Counted from the first letter of the stretch, positions 54,203 to 63,562 are shown. The stretch: DNA of 64,000 bases from an uncultured Sphingomonas sp. (GCA_913777325.1 CAJYSA010000107.1:58064-122063), one strand, 5' to 3'. Numbers and translations: made by a program. The notes: a model not told the origin generated them from the sequence alone.

Positions 54203-56323
54203 TCAGCCGCGCGCGAGCGGCTTGCCGTCCCAATCCTGCCCCGCGGCAACACGGTCCTCCAGCAGCTTTGCAGGCTTCCATCGGTCGCCGAACTTGGCGT
54301 GATTGGCGCGCACGATCTCCAGTAGCGCATCAAGCCCCTTGCGCTGCGCCCAGAACATCGGCCCGCCCTCATGCTTGGGGAAGCCATAGCCATGGACATA
54401 GGTCACATCGATGTCGCTGGAGCGCTGGGCGATCCCCTCGCCTAGGATCTTGGCGCCTTCGTTCGCCATGGCGGACAGAATCTGTTCGACGATTTCGTCA
54501 TCCGTGAAACTGCGCTGCGGAATGTTCTTCGCGGCGGCGACATTCTTCAGCATGTCGAGCACCGCCGGGTCGGGAGATGCGTCGCGGCCCTCATATTTGT
54601 AGTAGCCCGCGCCCGTCTTCTGGCCGTGACGGCCAGCCTCGACGATACGGTCGGCGAGCGGCGCATATTCGGGGCTCGACGTATCGAGCGTGCCGGCTTC
54701 GATCCGGCCCTGCCGCATACGATAGCCGACGTCGAGGCCCGACATGTCGCGCATGAGGTAGAGTCCCATAGGGAAGCCGAAGCCCTTGAGCGCCCGATCG
54801 ACGTCCCACGGCGCTGCGCCCTGTTCCAGGATCAGGTCGGCCTCCTGCCCGTAGATCTTGAGGATGCGGTTGCCGATGAACCCCTCGCAATTGCCAGCGA
54901 GCACCGGCACCTTGCCGATCTGCTTGGCGAACGCCATGACGGTGGCGATCGTCTCGTCTGACGATTTCGCGCCTCGGACGTTCTCGCACAGCTTCATGAC
55001 GTTGGCGGGCGAGAAGAAGTGCATGCCGATCACATCTTCCGGTCGGCTGGTGGCTGCGGCGATTTCGTCGATGTCGAGTGCCGACGTGTTCGAAGCGAGA
55101 ATGGCGCCCGGCTTCGCCACGCGATCGAGCGTGCCGAAAATCTCCTTCTTGATCGCCATATTCTCGAACACCGCCTCGATCACGAGGTCGCAGTCGGCAA
55201 GATCCGCATAGTCGAGGGTGGGCGTCAGCAGGCCGAGCGCCTTGTCGACCTGCGCCTCGCTGCGCGAGCCGCGCTTGACCGAAATGTCGTAATTGCCGCG
55301 CACCTTGGCGAGACCGGCGTCCAGCGCTTCCTGCTTCACCTCGAGCAGGACGCAGGCTATCCCGGCATTGACGACCGACATCGCGATGCCGCCGCCCATC
55401 GTGCCAGCCCCGATGACGCCGACCTTGGCGATCTGTCGCGGCTGTGTCGCCGGGTCGAGGCCGTCGACCTTGGCCGCCTGCCTCTCGGCGAAGAACAGGT
55501 GGACCTGCGCGGCCCGGCTGGGTGCCTCAAGGCATTCCTTGAAGGCGTCACGCTCGAAGACGAGTCCGTCCTGCGGAGCCTTGGTGCATGCCGCCTCGAT
55601 GCAATCGACGATCCGGAACGGCGCGATCGTGCCGGCCCACTTCTTGGCATTGGCGGCGCGGGTCTTCTCGAACAGAGCGGGGTCCACGTTCGCGACCTTG
55701 TCAGTACGCTCGATCGCACGCGGCCACGGCCCGCCTTCCGTTACCTTGCGCCGGGCGAAATCGACGGCCGCCGCCAACAGGTCGCCGTCAGTCACCTCGT
55801 CGATCAGGCCCAGCTCCTTCGCCTTGGGCGCGCCGATGTGCTTGCCGCTGAGGATCAGGTCGAGCGCGACCTCGGGTCCGGCGATCCGCGTCAGGCGCTG
55901 GGTGCCGCCACCTCCGGGCAGGAGGCCCAGATTGACCTCCGGCAGCCCCAGCTTGGCGCGCGCCGCGGCAACGCGGAACGGCGCGGCGAGCGCAAGCTCA
56001 AGGCCACCGCCCAGCGCATGGCCATCGATCGCGCAGACGACGGGCTTGTCGCTGAATTCGAGCCGATCCTGTACCTCGAGCAGCGTCGGCCCGCGCGGCG
56101 GTTTGCCGAATTCGCGGATATCGGCCCCCGCGACGAACCGGTCGTTGTCGCCAATGACGACGATTGCCTTGATGCCCGGGTCTTCGGTGGCCTGCTGCAT
56201 GCGACGCACCATCCCTTCTTTCATCGCCGCGCCGAGCGCGTTGACCGGCGGGAAGTCGATCGTGAGCACGGCGACGTCGCCGTTCACGTCGTAGCGGACG
56301 GCGGTGTCGGGATCCTGCGACAT
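54203..56323 (-). CDS. Enoyl-CoA hydratase/3-hydroxyacyl-CoA dehydrogenase fusion (FadJ/FadB-like)
   Basis: A 706-residue multifunctional beta-oxidation enzyme. The N-terminal crotonase has the oxyanion strand AIDGHALGGGLELALAAPFR, Glu in KLGLPEVNLGLLPGGGGTQR and GPEVALDLILSG. The dehydrogenase begins with IAKVGVIGAGTMGGGIAMSV near residue 300, and IEAVFENMAIKKEIFGTLDR, ASNTSALDIDEIAA, MHFFSPANVMKLCE and NCEGFIGNRILKIYG follow. The C-terminal helical domain ends WDGKPLAR. It hydrates enoyl-CoA and oxidises the (3S)-hydroxyacyl-CoA. AGGAT precedes the ATG. It is transcribed alone, divergent from the thioesterase gene. Confidence 0.95.
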   Translation of the reverse strand: MSQDPDTAVRYDVNGDVAVLTIDFPPVNALGAAMKEGMVRRMQQATEDPGIKAIVVIGDNDRFVAGADIREFGKPPRGPTLLEVQDRLEFSDKPVVCAIDGHALGGGLELALAAPFRVAAARAKLGLPEVNLGLLPGGGGTQRLTRIAGPEVALDLILSGKHIGAPKAKELGLIDEVTDGDLLAAAVDFARRKVTEGGPWPRAIERTDKVANVDPALFEKTRAANAKKWAGTIAPFRIVDCIEAACTKAPQDGLVFERDAFKECLEAPSRAAQVHLFFAERQAAKVDGLDPATQPRQIAKVGVIGAGTMGGGIAMSVVNAGIACVLLEVKQEALDAGLAKVRGNYDISVKRGSRSEAQVDKALGLLTPTLDYADLADCDLVIEAVFENMAIKKEIFGTLDRVAKPGAILASNTSALDIDEIAAATSRPEDVIGMHFFSPANVMKLCENVRGAKSSDETIATVMAFAKQIGKVPVLAGNCEGFIGNRILKIYGQEADLILEQGAAPWDVDRALKGFGFPMGLYLMRDMSGLDVGYRMRQGRIEAGTLDTSSPEYAPLADRIVEAGRHGQKTGAGYYKYEGRDASPDPAVLDMLKNVAAAKNIPQRSFTDDEIVEQILSAMANEGAKILGEGIAQRSSDIDVTYVHGYGFPKHEGGPMFWAQRKGLDALLEIVRANHAKFGDRWKPAKLLEDRVAAGQDWDGKPLARG

Positions 56324-56486
56324 GCGAATATCCTTCGAAGGGGAAAGGCTGGCATCGGCGATTAGCGCCCGTGTCAGGTTAAGAAAGCCGCTCCCTTCGG
56401 GTATCGCCGTTCCGATATCGCCGCACCGCCCCTCGCCGCCCGCCGGCAGATGCGCGAAGATACGACCGAACCAGGGATGAGGACTG

Positions 56487-56930
56487 ATGCAGGCACGCGA
56501 CGAACGGCGCGAACATTATGGCTGGGGCATGCCGATCGCCAGCCGCTGGGCCGATTGCGATGCCTACGGCCACGTCAACAACGCCATCTATTACAACTGG
56601 TTCGACACCGCACTGACCACGATGGCGATCGAGCGCGGCGTCCTGCGCAGGCCCGGGGGATCGATCGGCCTGTGCATCGCCAGCGGCTGCGAATTCCTCG
56701 CGCCGATCGAATTTCCCGAAACAATCGAGGCGCGCGTCCGTATCGGGCGCATCGGTGACAAGAGTCTGCGATACGAAATCGCGCTGTTCAGGGACGGCGG
56801 GGAGGCTCCGGCGGCGGTCGGCCACTTCACCCACGTCTTCGTCGCGCCCGACACCCGACGCCCCGTCGCCCTCACCTCCGAACAGAAGCAGGCCGTGGCG
56901 GACCTCGTACCGCCATCGTCCACCGACTGA
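56487..56930 (+). CDS. Hotdog-fold acyl-CoA thioesterase (4HBT-like)
   Basis: A 147-residue thioesterase of the 4-hydroxybenzoyl-CoA thioesterase family. SRWADCDAYGHVNNAIYYNW carries the catalytic-type Asp25 and the GHVNN motif at residues 20-39. FLAPIEFPETIEARVRIGRI and VGHFTHVFVAP are the later strands. It hydrolyses an acyl-CoA, either as a final step or to rescue CoA. An ATG with GATGAGGA upstream starts the gene, and the stop is 20 bases before the acyl-CoA dehydrogenase at 56950. It may be the first gene of a seven-gene operon that runs to 63544. Confidence 0.92.
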   Translation: MQARDERREHYGWGMPIASRWADCDAYGHVNNAIYYNWFDTALTTMAIERGVLRRPGGSIGLCIASGCEFLAPIEFPETIEARVRIGRIGDKSLRYEIALFRDGGEAPAAVGHFTHVFVAPDTRRPVALTSEQKQAVADLVPPSSTD

Positions 56931-56949
56931 ACCACTGGACCCGCGCGCA

Positions 56950-58035
56950 ATGGACGATCTTTCCGATATCGACGCCCTCAAGACGAGCTTCCGCGAGGTG
57001 CTGGACACCGAGGCCGGGACCGACTGGGCCTTGCGGCATTTCGATCACGTCCACGGGATGTCCCGGCCCCTGTGGGACACGATCGTCGGGCTTGGGTGGA
57101 CCGCTCTGGCGGTGCCGGAGGCGCACGGGGGCCTCGGCCTGGGCATCGATGCGCTGGTCGCCCTGTACGAGGAAGCGGGCCGCGTCGTCGCGCCCTTGCC
57201 GCTCCTGTCCACGATGCTGGCGGCCGATGCGATCGCCCGCGGCGCCGGCGCTGTGCAGCAGGCCGACTGGCTGCCGATGATCGCCGGCGGCACGGTCGTC
57301 GCGGTCGAGCCCCCCGCCCCGCTTCACTCGCCCACTCTGACGATCGCGCGAACCGGCGATGGCTGGCGCCTGACCGGAACGACGCGCATCCTCGATGCGG
57401 CGGATGCCGATCGCCTGCTCCATCTGGCGATCGCGACCGACGGCACCCTGCACCGCCTGCTGCTGGTGGCGGACGGCGCGGAGCGACAGCCTCTCTGGGA
57501 TCACGGCCACACGCTGTCCGACATACACTATCACGATCGGCTCGTCCCGGATGACGCCGTCTTCCCGAGCTCTCCCGAACTCGAGGACGCGCTCGCCGTC
57601 CATGCCGCCCTCGCGCTTGCGGCCGAGGCGGTGGGCGGGTGCGAGGGTCTACTGCCGCTGACGATCGAGTATCTCAAGACACGGCACCAGTTCGGCAAGC
57701 CGATCGGATCGTTCCAGGCGCTGAAACACCGGATCGCCGACCACCGCACGCGGCTGGAGGGGGACCGGCTGCTGCTCGCCGCAGCTACCGCGCTCGCCGT
57801 CGCAGGCGATCCCCGTGGGCCCAGCGAAGCCTCCGCCGCGAAGGCGCTGGCCTGCGCCAATTACGCCGAGCTAGCACGCGATGCGATCCAGCTGCACGGT
57901 GGCATCGGCTTCACCGCCGAGCACGCCTGCCACCTGTTCCTTAAGCGCGCACGGCTGATCGAAACGCTGTTCGGCGATGCGCCGGTGCATCTCGCCCGTG
58001 CTGTCCGCGCCCTCGACTTGGAGATTGCGGCATGA
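56950..58035 (+). CDS. Acyl-CoA dehydrogenase, smaller member of a pair
   Basis: A 361-residue acyl-CoA dehydrogenase-like protein with a reduced middle domain. IVGLGWTALAVPEAHGGLGL starts the N-terminal helices, TIEYLKTRHQFGKPIGSFQA (near 240) and IQLHGGIGFTAEHACHLFLK are the C-terminal part. It overlaps the larger dehydrogenase gene at 58032 by four bases (ATGA), here with the smaller chain first. No SEPxAGSD loop is present, so the FAD is likely held mostly by the partner. ATG 56950 gives the natural start; the open frame upstream covers the thioesterase gene and is not coding. Confidence 0.9.
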   Translation: MDDLSDIDALKTSFREVLDTEAGTDWALRHFDHVHGMSRPLWDTIVGLGWTALAVPEAHGGLGLGIDALVALYEEAGRVVAPLPLLSTMLAADAIARGAGAVQQADWLPMIAGGTVVAVEPPAPLHSPTLTIARTGDGWRLTGTTRILDAADADRLLHLAIATDGTLHRLLLVADGAERQPLWDHGHTLSDIHYHDRLVPDDAVFPSSPELEDALAVHAALALAAEAVGGCEGLLPLTIEYLKTRHQFGKPIGSFQALKHRIADHRTRLEGDRLLLAAATALAVAGDPRGPSEASAAKALACANYAELARDAIQLHGGIGFTAEHACHLFLKRARLIETLFGDAPVHLARAVRALDLEIAA

Positions 58036-59219
58036 CCAGCCCGCTAGCCGCCGCCCACGATCTCGACTCGTTCCGCGCCGCCATTCGCGATTGGCTTCCC
58101 GGCGCCATTCCCGCCGACTGGAAAGGGCGGATCCGCCGCGAGTCCGAGGAAGGCTATCTTGCCGTGCAACGCGAATGGTATCGGGCACAGACTGAGGCCG
58201 GGCTTGCCACGGCGCACTGGCCGAGAGACTGGGGCGGTGCCGACCTGTCGTTGGCGGCGCAGGTCGTCCTCTACGAAGAAATGGCACGCGCCGACGCGCC
58301 CAATACCGATCTGTTCACTGTATCGCTCTATCATATGCCCGCGACGCTGTTTGCCTATGGCACTCCGGAGCAGCGGGCGCGGTATCTGGAGGGCGTCCGG
58401 ACCGGCGGCGACATCTGGTGCCAGGGATTTTCAGAGCCAGGTGCAGGCTCAGACCTCGCCTCGCTGCGCACTCGCGCGGATCGTCGGGGCGACGTCTATG
58501 TCGTCAACGGACAGAAGATCTGGTCGTCTTATGGCGTCTTTGCCAATTATTGCCTGCTTCTGGCGCGGACGAATCAGGAGGCTGCGCGCAAACATGACGG
58601 CATTTCCTATTTCATTCTCGACATGAAATCGCCGGGGCTAACGGTCAAGCCGATACGCCAAATTACGGGCGAGGCCGAATTCGCCGAGATATTCTTCGAC
58701 GATGTCGAGATTCCGGTCGAGAACCTGATCGGTGCCGAGAACGAGGGTTGGCGCATCGCGCAGTCGACCCTGACGGCAGAGCGCGGGCTGCTGATCTTCG
58801 AGAACAGCGAACGCCTGGTCCACGCCGTCCGACGCGACGCTGCCCGCTATCGCGATCTTTTCGCGCGCGACCCTGCCAAAGCCGCGGCCTTCGCGGGCTT
58901 CTATCCTCGCGTGCGCGCGCTCAAGCACATGGTCGGCGAATTGCTGGCCCAGCTCGAGCGGGATCCCCATGCGGGGGGCGAGATCGCCACCTATATCAAA
59001 TTGTACTGGGCGACCCTGCTCCAAGACTATAACGGCTTCACCGCCCGCCTCGACGGGCTCGACGCGCTGATCGAAGCCGAGCCACTGCGCTGCGCCGGCC
59101 AGACACCCGACGATACCATGTACGCCTTTCTCAAGAGCTACAGCTGGACGGTCGCCGGGGGCAGCAACGAGATCATGCGGAACGTGATCGCCGAACGACT
59201 TCTGGGCCTGCCAAGATGA
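58032..59219 (+). CDS. Acyl-CoA dehydrogenase, larger member of a pair
   Basis: A 395-residue acyl-CoA dehydrogenase. WCQGFSEPGAGSDLASLRTR (near residue 130), NGQKIWSSYGVFANYCLLLA (near 158), FAEIFFDDVEIPVENLIGAE (near 217) and the C-terminal GGSNEIMRNVIAERLLGL are diagnostic. The C-terminal Glu of medium-chain enzymes is lacking (AGGS). It pairs with the gene at 56950. This arrangement matches the FadE26-27/28-29 type alpha2beta2 dehydrogenases of steroid side-chain or ring degradation, though the substrate may differ. Confidence 0.92.
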   Translation: MTSPLAAAHDLDSFRAAIRDWLPGAIPADWKGRIRRESEEGYLAVQREWYRAQTEAGLATAHWPRDWGGADLSLAAQVVLYEEMARADAPNTDLFTVSLYHMPATLFAYGTPEQRARYLEGVRTGGDIWCQGFSEPGAGSDLASLRTRADRRGDVYVVNGQKIWSSYGVFANYCLLLARTNQEAARKHDGISYFILDMKSPGLTVKPIRQITGEAEFAEIFFDDVEIPVENLIGAENEGWRIAQSTLTAERGLLIFENSERLVHAVRRDAARYRDLFARDPAKAAAFAGFYPRVRALKHMVGELLAQLERDPHAGGEIATYIKLYWATLLQDYNGFTARLDGLDALIEAEPLRCAGQTPDDTMYAFLKSYSWTVAGGSNEIMRNVIAERLLGLPR

Positions 59220-59280
59220 CATCCCTTCCCGGCCGTTCGCGCTGGCATCGCAAAGGCGATCAGCAGCCCGCGAGATTTGC

Positions 59281-60912
59281 ATGACCGTGGGTGTCCGGTC
59301 ATCACTTACCCACCCCTCTTCGGTACCAGACACCATGCACGACCACGCGCTGCCATATTCTTCCCCGTTTCACGCGTTCGCCGCCATCGTCGCGCGGCAG
59401 CCGCAGTCGACCGCGATCCGCGAACGCGATCGCTCGATCCGCTATGACGAACTGATGGCGGCCGGTCGACAGGCAGGCCGCGCGCTGATCGCAGCAGACG
59501 TCGGGGCCGGCGAACGCATCGCGATCTGGGCGGTCAATCATTCCGATTGGGTCATTGCTGCACTTGGTATACAGACAGCGGGCGGCACGTTGATCCCGGC
59601 AAGTACGCGACTGAAGGCACGCGAGGTTGCCATGTCGCTGCGTCGCGCACGTACGACGACTCTGTTCTGCGATCCCGGCTTCGGCTCGGAGGATTTCGTC
59701 GCCGGCATCCTCGCGCAGGATCTACCCGATCTGCGCCGCATAGTTGTTTTCGGCGACATATCCGCCAGTGAACGCGTCACCAGCTGGGCGACATTCCTAT
59801 CAACCGGCATCGACAGCCTCGACACCGCGCTCGATGCACGCATCGCCGCGCTCAAGCCCGAGGGGCTTGCCGATATCATCTTCACCTCCGGCACCACGGG
59901 CCAGCCCAAGGGCGTCCCGATGACCAATGGGCAGAGCCTGATCGCCTGCGAACAGCAGCAGCGCTGTGTCGCACGCTTCGTCGCAGGCGACATATTCGCC
60001 ATCACCTATCCCTTTGCGCACAACGCCGGCTACCGGGCGGGTTGGCAAGCAGCCATCGTCTTCGGCGTGACGATCGTGATCCTGCACACGCTCGAAGCAC
60101 AATCGGTGCTGGAGACAATCGCTCGCGAGCGCGTGACGGTGCTGCCCGCGGTGCCCACGGTCTATCAGGCGATGCTAGACCACCCTGACTTTGCCCGGTT
60201 CGACACCAGTTCGATCCGGTTTGCGTCCACCGGCGCGACCACGATCCCCGTTCCGCTGATCGAAGCGATGCAGGACGCATTCGGCCTGTCAGCGGTCGTT
60301 GCGGGCTATGGCCTGACCGAAGCGGCAGGCTCGGTGAGCAGTACGCAGCCTGGCGACAGCGCTATCGTTATTGCCACTACCACCGGTCAGCCGCTCGACA
60401 ATCTCGAGGTCAAGCTGATCGACAGCAAAGGACTGGCCACCCCCACCGGTACCCCCGGCGAAATCGTCGTTCGCGGCCCACAGATCATGCGCGGCTATTT
60501 CGAGGACGAGGCAGCGACCGCCGCCGCCTTCACCGAAGACGGATTCTTGCGGACTGGCGACGTGGGGGTCTTCGATGCGGCCGGCAACCTCGCGATCACC
60601 GATCGGTTGAAGGACATGTACATCGTCGGCGGCTTCAACACTTATCCGGCAGAGATCGAACAGCAGCTCTGCCGGATTGAAGGGGTTGTCGAGGCCGCCG
60701 TGATCGGCATAGACGACCCGCGCCTGGGGCAGGTCGGCCGCGCCTTCGTCGTCACGCGCGCCGGCGCTCCGATCGACGAGGCCAGCGTCATCGCTTGGTG
60801 CCGGGCTGAAATGGCGAATTACAAGGTGCCGCGCGTTGTCACCTTCGTCGAGACATTGCCCCGCAACCCCACAGGCAAGGTTTCTAAGGTGGCACTCAGG
60901 GACATGGCCTAA
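59281..60912 (+). CDS. Acyl-CoA synthetase (FadD-family, FadD3-like)
   Basis: A 543-residue ANL-family ligase. IIFTSGTTGQPKGVPMTNGQ (near residue 200) is the P-loop, GYGLTEAAGSVSSTQPGD near 343 and GEIVVRGPQIMRGYFEDEAA near 393 follow. RTGDVGVFDAAGNLAITDRL, DMYIVGGFNTYPAEIEQQLC and PRNPTGKVSKVALRD carry the hinge and catalytic Lys. FadD3 activates the CD-ring propionate in steroid degradation; the resemblance is in general features only. The first ATG lies at 59281, with a second at 59335 that would drop 18 residues. OYE, SnoaL and crotonase genes follow at once. Confidence 0.92.
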   Translation: MTVGVRSSLTHPSSVPDTMHDHALPYSSPFHAFAAIVARQPQSTAIRERDRSIRYDELMAAGRQAGRALIAADVGAGERIAIWAVNHSDWVIAALGIQTAGGTLIPASTRLKAREVAMSLRRARTTTLFCDPGFGSEDFVAGILAQDLPDLRRIVVFGDISASERVTSWATFLSTGIDSLDTALDARIAALKPEGLADIIFTSGTTGQPKGVPMTNGQSLIACEQQQRCVARFVAGDIFAITYPFAHNAGYRAGWQAAIVFGVTIVILHTLEAQSVLETIARERVTVLPAVPTVYQAMLDHPDFARFDTSSIRFASTGATTIPVPLIEAMQDAFGLSAVVAGYGLTEAAGSVSSTQPGDSAIVIATTTGQPLDNLEVKLIDSKGLATPTGTPGEIVVRGPQIMRGYFEDEAATAAAFTEDGFLRTGDVGVFDAAGNLAITDRLKDMYIVGGFNTYPAEIEQQLCRIEGVVEAAVIGIDDPRLGQVGRAFVVTRAGAPIDEASVIAWCRAEMANYKVPRVVTFVETLPRNPTGKVSKVALRDMA

Positions 60913-60913
60913 C

Positions 60914-62068
60914 ATGCCCGAAGCTGTCGACCGCCACCGCCTTGCCCCGATGCTCGCGTCGCTGAGTGTCCGCGACCTCACCGTGTCCAACCGTTTCGTG
61001 ATGGCGCCGATGACGCGCGAACGTTCGCCGGCGCGCATACCCGGCGACGACGTTGGCGCATATTATCGCCGCCGGGCCGAGGGCGGAGTCGGCCTGATCG
61101 TGACCGAGGGCGTGGCGATCGACGATCCCGCCGCCGTGGACATGCCTGCCGTGCCGGCGATGCATGGCGAGGCGGCGCTGGCCGGCTGGCGTAGCGTGGT
61201 CGACGGCGTCCACGCGAGCGGTGGGCGGATCATGCCCCAGCTGTGGCATCAGGGTGCGATGCGCGACGCTGCAAACAGCCCGGATCCGAATATCGGCCCG
61301 CGTCGGCCGAGCGGCATTCTTGGCCCGCTGGGCAAGGTTAGCCTGACCGACGATCATCTCGCCCGGCTGAACGTGGAGACGTCCCCGATGACCGAGGAGG
61401 ACATCGCCGACGTGGTCGCCGCCTACGCACGCAGCGCCGCGGCCGCCGCGGCCGTGGGTTTCGATGGTATCGCGATCCACGGGGGTCACGGATACCTGCT
61501 CGATAATTTTCTGTGGGCAGGTACGAACCGTCGGACCGATCGATGGGGCGGCGACCATGTCGGACGCACTAGGTTCGTCGTGGCGGTGATCCGCGCGATC
61601 CGGGCCGCCGTCGGTGACGGCCTTCCCATCCTGCTGCGCTTCTCGCAGTTCAAGATGCAGGACTATACGGCAACGTTGGCGGACAGCCCCGCAAAGCTGG
61701 AGGCGATCTTGGGGCCGATCGCCGATGCGGGTGTCGACATCTTCGACGGCAGCCAACGCTATTTCGACACGCCGGTTTTCGAAGGCTCGCCGCTCAATCT
61801 CGGCGGCTGGGCGAAGAAGCTGACCGGCAAGCTGGGAATGGTCGTCGGCGGCGTCGGCCTCGACCAGGGCAAGCGCGACCACCATATCGACAGCGGTTCG
61901 GGAGCGTCCGACAATCTCGACCGCCTGATCGATCGGTTCGAGCGCGGGGAATTCGACCTCGTCGGCGTCGGTCGCTCGCTGCTCAACGATCCCGACTGGC
62001 TGGGCAAGGCGATCAGGGAAGAGCCCTTCCTCGCGTTCGACAGCGACAATCTGAAGAGGCTGACATGA
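60914..62068 (+). CDS. Old Yellow Enzyme family NADH:flavin oxidoreductase
   Basis: A 384-residue FMN TIM-barrel protein. NRFVMAPMTRERSPARIPGD is the FMN N-terminal contact. GGVGLIVTEGVAI, PQLWHQGAMRDA, IAIHGGHGYLLDNFLWAG (near 190, substrate His and active-site region) and FDLVGVGRSLLNDPDWLGK are typical of OYE. It reduces an activated C=C bond, e.g. an enone or dienoyl-CoA, using NAD(P)H. ATG 60914 lies 1 base after the ligase stop; the open frame upstream is within the ligase. It overlaps the SnoaL gene by four bases. Confidence 0.92.
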   Translation: MPEAVDRHRLAPMLASLSVRDLTVSNRFVMAPMTRERSPARIPGDDVGAYYRRRAEGGVGLIVTEGVAIDDPAAVDMPAVPAMHGEAALAGWRSVVDGVHASGGRIMPQLWHQGAMRDAANSPDPNIGPRRPSGILGPLGKVSLTDDHLARLNVETSPMTEEDIADVVAAYARSAAAAAAVGFDGIAIHGGHGYLLDNFLWAGTNRRTDRWGGDHVGRTRFVVAVIRAIRAAVGDGLPILLRFSQFKMQDYTATLADSPAKLEAILGPIADAGVDIFDGSQRYFDTPVFEGSPLNLGGWAKKLTGKLGMVVGGVGLDQGKRDHHIDSGSGASDNLDRLIDRFERGEFDLVGVGRSLLNDPDWLGKAIREEPFLAFDSDNLKRLT

Positions 62069-62637
62069 GCGGGACCGCAGATTTCGCGGCGCGCCTCGAC
62101 CGCATCGAATCGCGACAGGCGATCGCCGAACTTCCCGCCCGCTACGCACGTGCCGTGGATGCGCGCGATATCGACACCTGGATCGGCCTGTTCGTCGAAG
62201 ATGTCGACTGCGGCCGGCACGGCAGGGGACGCGAAGCGCTCCGCAGTTTCATCGATCCGGGCGTGCGGACCTTCTATCGCTCGGTTCATTTCATCTGTGG
62301 CCACGTCGTCGATTTCGAGGATCCCGACAGCGCCGTCGGCACCGTATATTGCCGGGCGGAGCATGAGGACGGCGACAAATGGGTGGCGATGGCGATCATC
62401 TATTTCGATCGCTACAGCCGGCGGAACGGCCAATGGTATTTCGTCAGCCGCCGCGAGAAACACTGGTATTCGACCGACGTACTCGAACGACCGGCGCCGC
62501 CCTTCCAGCAATGGGATCGCTGGGCACAGCGCCTGCCCGAGTTGCCTGGGGCCTTTGCAACCTGGGCGCCATTCTGGGCGCAATCGGATGATGAAGACGT
62601 CACAACACTGACGAAACAGCCGGTCAAGGAGTGCTGA
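62065..62637 (+). CDS. SnoaL-like/NTF2-fold protein
   Basis: A 190-residue NTF2-fold protein. RIESRQAIAELPARYARAVD and DTWIGLFVEDVDCGRHGRG, then TFYRSVHFICGHVVDFEDPD and YIDRYSRRNGQWYFVSRREK-type strands. The ATGA overlap with the OYE gene and a 1-base gap to the crotonase suggest tight co-expression. Like the relative at 37522 it may be a small dehydratase or isomerase; no catalytic residue can be assigned. The resemblance between the two SnoaL proteins is only moderate by eye. Confidence 0.87.
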   Translation: MSGTADFAARLDRIESRQAIAELPARYARAVDARDIDTWIGLFVEDVDCGRHGRGREALRSFIDPGVRTFYRSVHFICGHVVDFEDPDSAVGTVYCRAEHEDGDKWVAMAIIYFDRYSRRNGQWYFVSRREKHWYSTDVLERPAPPFQQWDRWAQRLPELPGAFATWAPFWAQSDDEDVTTLTKQPVKEC

Positions 62638-62638
62638 C

Positions 62639-63544
62639 GTGAAGGACTATCGCGGCAAGTGGCTGTACGAGCCTCAATCCATCCTGTTCGAAGTCGACGG
62701 CGCGGTGGCGACTATCACCTTCAATCAGCCTGAAAAGCGCAACGCGCTCGGGCCCCAAATGCTGCAGGAAATGCGCGATGCGATGCTCGAGGCCGACGAT
62801 CGCCTCGACATCAACGTCATTGTGCTGGCGGGCGCGGGCAAGGACTTTTGCGCCGGCTACGACCTGGCCGGCGCCTATGCTGGCCGGGGCGAAACGGTCG
62901 AGATCGGCGATCACAAGTATCGGGAGGCGGGCAAACGTTTCGACGATGATCTGTGGTCGATGACGCGAACGCAAGAATTCTCGCTGATCGTCGGCCAGTT
63001 GCACAAGCCCGTGATCGCCAAGGTTCATGGCAATTGTCTGGCCGGCGGAACCGACATCGCCTTGTCCTGCGACTTGGTCGTCATCGCCGACGATGCGAAG
63101 ATCGGCTTTCCCGCGACGCGCGCCAACGGGACGCCGCCGGCGCACATGTGGTTGTATCACTGCGGCCCGCAATGGGCGAAGCGAATGCTGTTTACCGGCG
63201 ACAAGATGACCGGCTTGGACGCCGTGAAGATCGGTCTCGCGATCGAATCTTGGCCGGCTGCGGATCTCGACACGAAGGTCAAGGCGCTTGCCGAGCGTAT
63301 CGCCGCGACCGATCCTGAACTGCTCGCCTGCCACAAGCGAGTGGTGGATTTCGCGCTGGAGCAGATGGGTGCTCGTACGATCCAGCGCTATGCAGCCGAG
63401 CTCGACGCGCGTGGCCATCTGGCGACCGGACCGCGCCGCACGCAGTTCAAGGCGGACATGAAGGAACATGGGCTGAAGGTCGCGCTCCAGAATCGTGATG
63501 CCCCGTACGGTGACGGTATCGTCGAGGTACGCGGGCGGGGTTGA
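62639..63544 (+). CDS. Crotonase/enoyl-CoA hydratase family protein
   Basis: A 301-residue crotonase: ATITFNQPEKRNALGPQMLQ, VIVLAGAGKDFCAGYDLAGA, KVHGNCLAGGTDIALSCDLV and IGFPATRANGTPPAHMWLYH. It is longer than the usual 260, with an extra C-terminal extension (HLATGPRRTQF to the end). Like the island's other small crotonases it lacks the usual PE motif after the oxyanion strand (FPATR). It starts at GTG 62639 one base after the SnoaL stop, with GGAG upstream. It is the last gene of the operon; the convergent regulator gene ends at 63563. Confidence 0.9.
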   Translation: MKDYRGKWLYEPQSILFEVDGAVATITFNQPEKRNALGPQMLQEMRDAMLEADDRLDINVIVLAGAGKDFCAGYDLAGAYAGRGETVEIGDHKYREAGKRFDDDLWSMTRTQEFSLIVGQLHKPVIAKVHGNCLAGGTDIALSCDLVVIADDAKIGFPATRANGTPPAHMWLYHCGPQWAKRMLFTGDKMTGLDAVKIGLAIESWPAADLDTKVKALAERIAATDPELLACHKRVVDFALEQMGARTIQRYAAELDARGHLATGPRRTQFKADMKEHGLKVALQNRDAPYGDGIVEVRGRG

Positions 63545-63562
63545 TCCCCGTCGCGCCCATTT

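Noticed and set aside
55019-56365. Plus-strand frame over the FadJ-like gene
   Set aside because: Antisense to a well-supported gene; composition typical of shadow frames.
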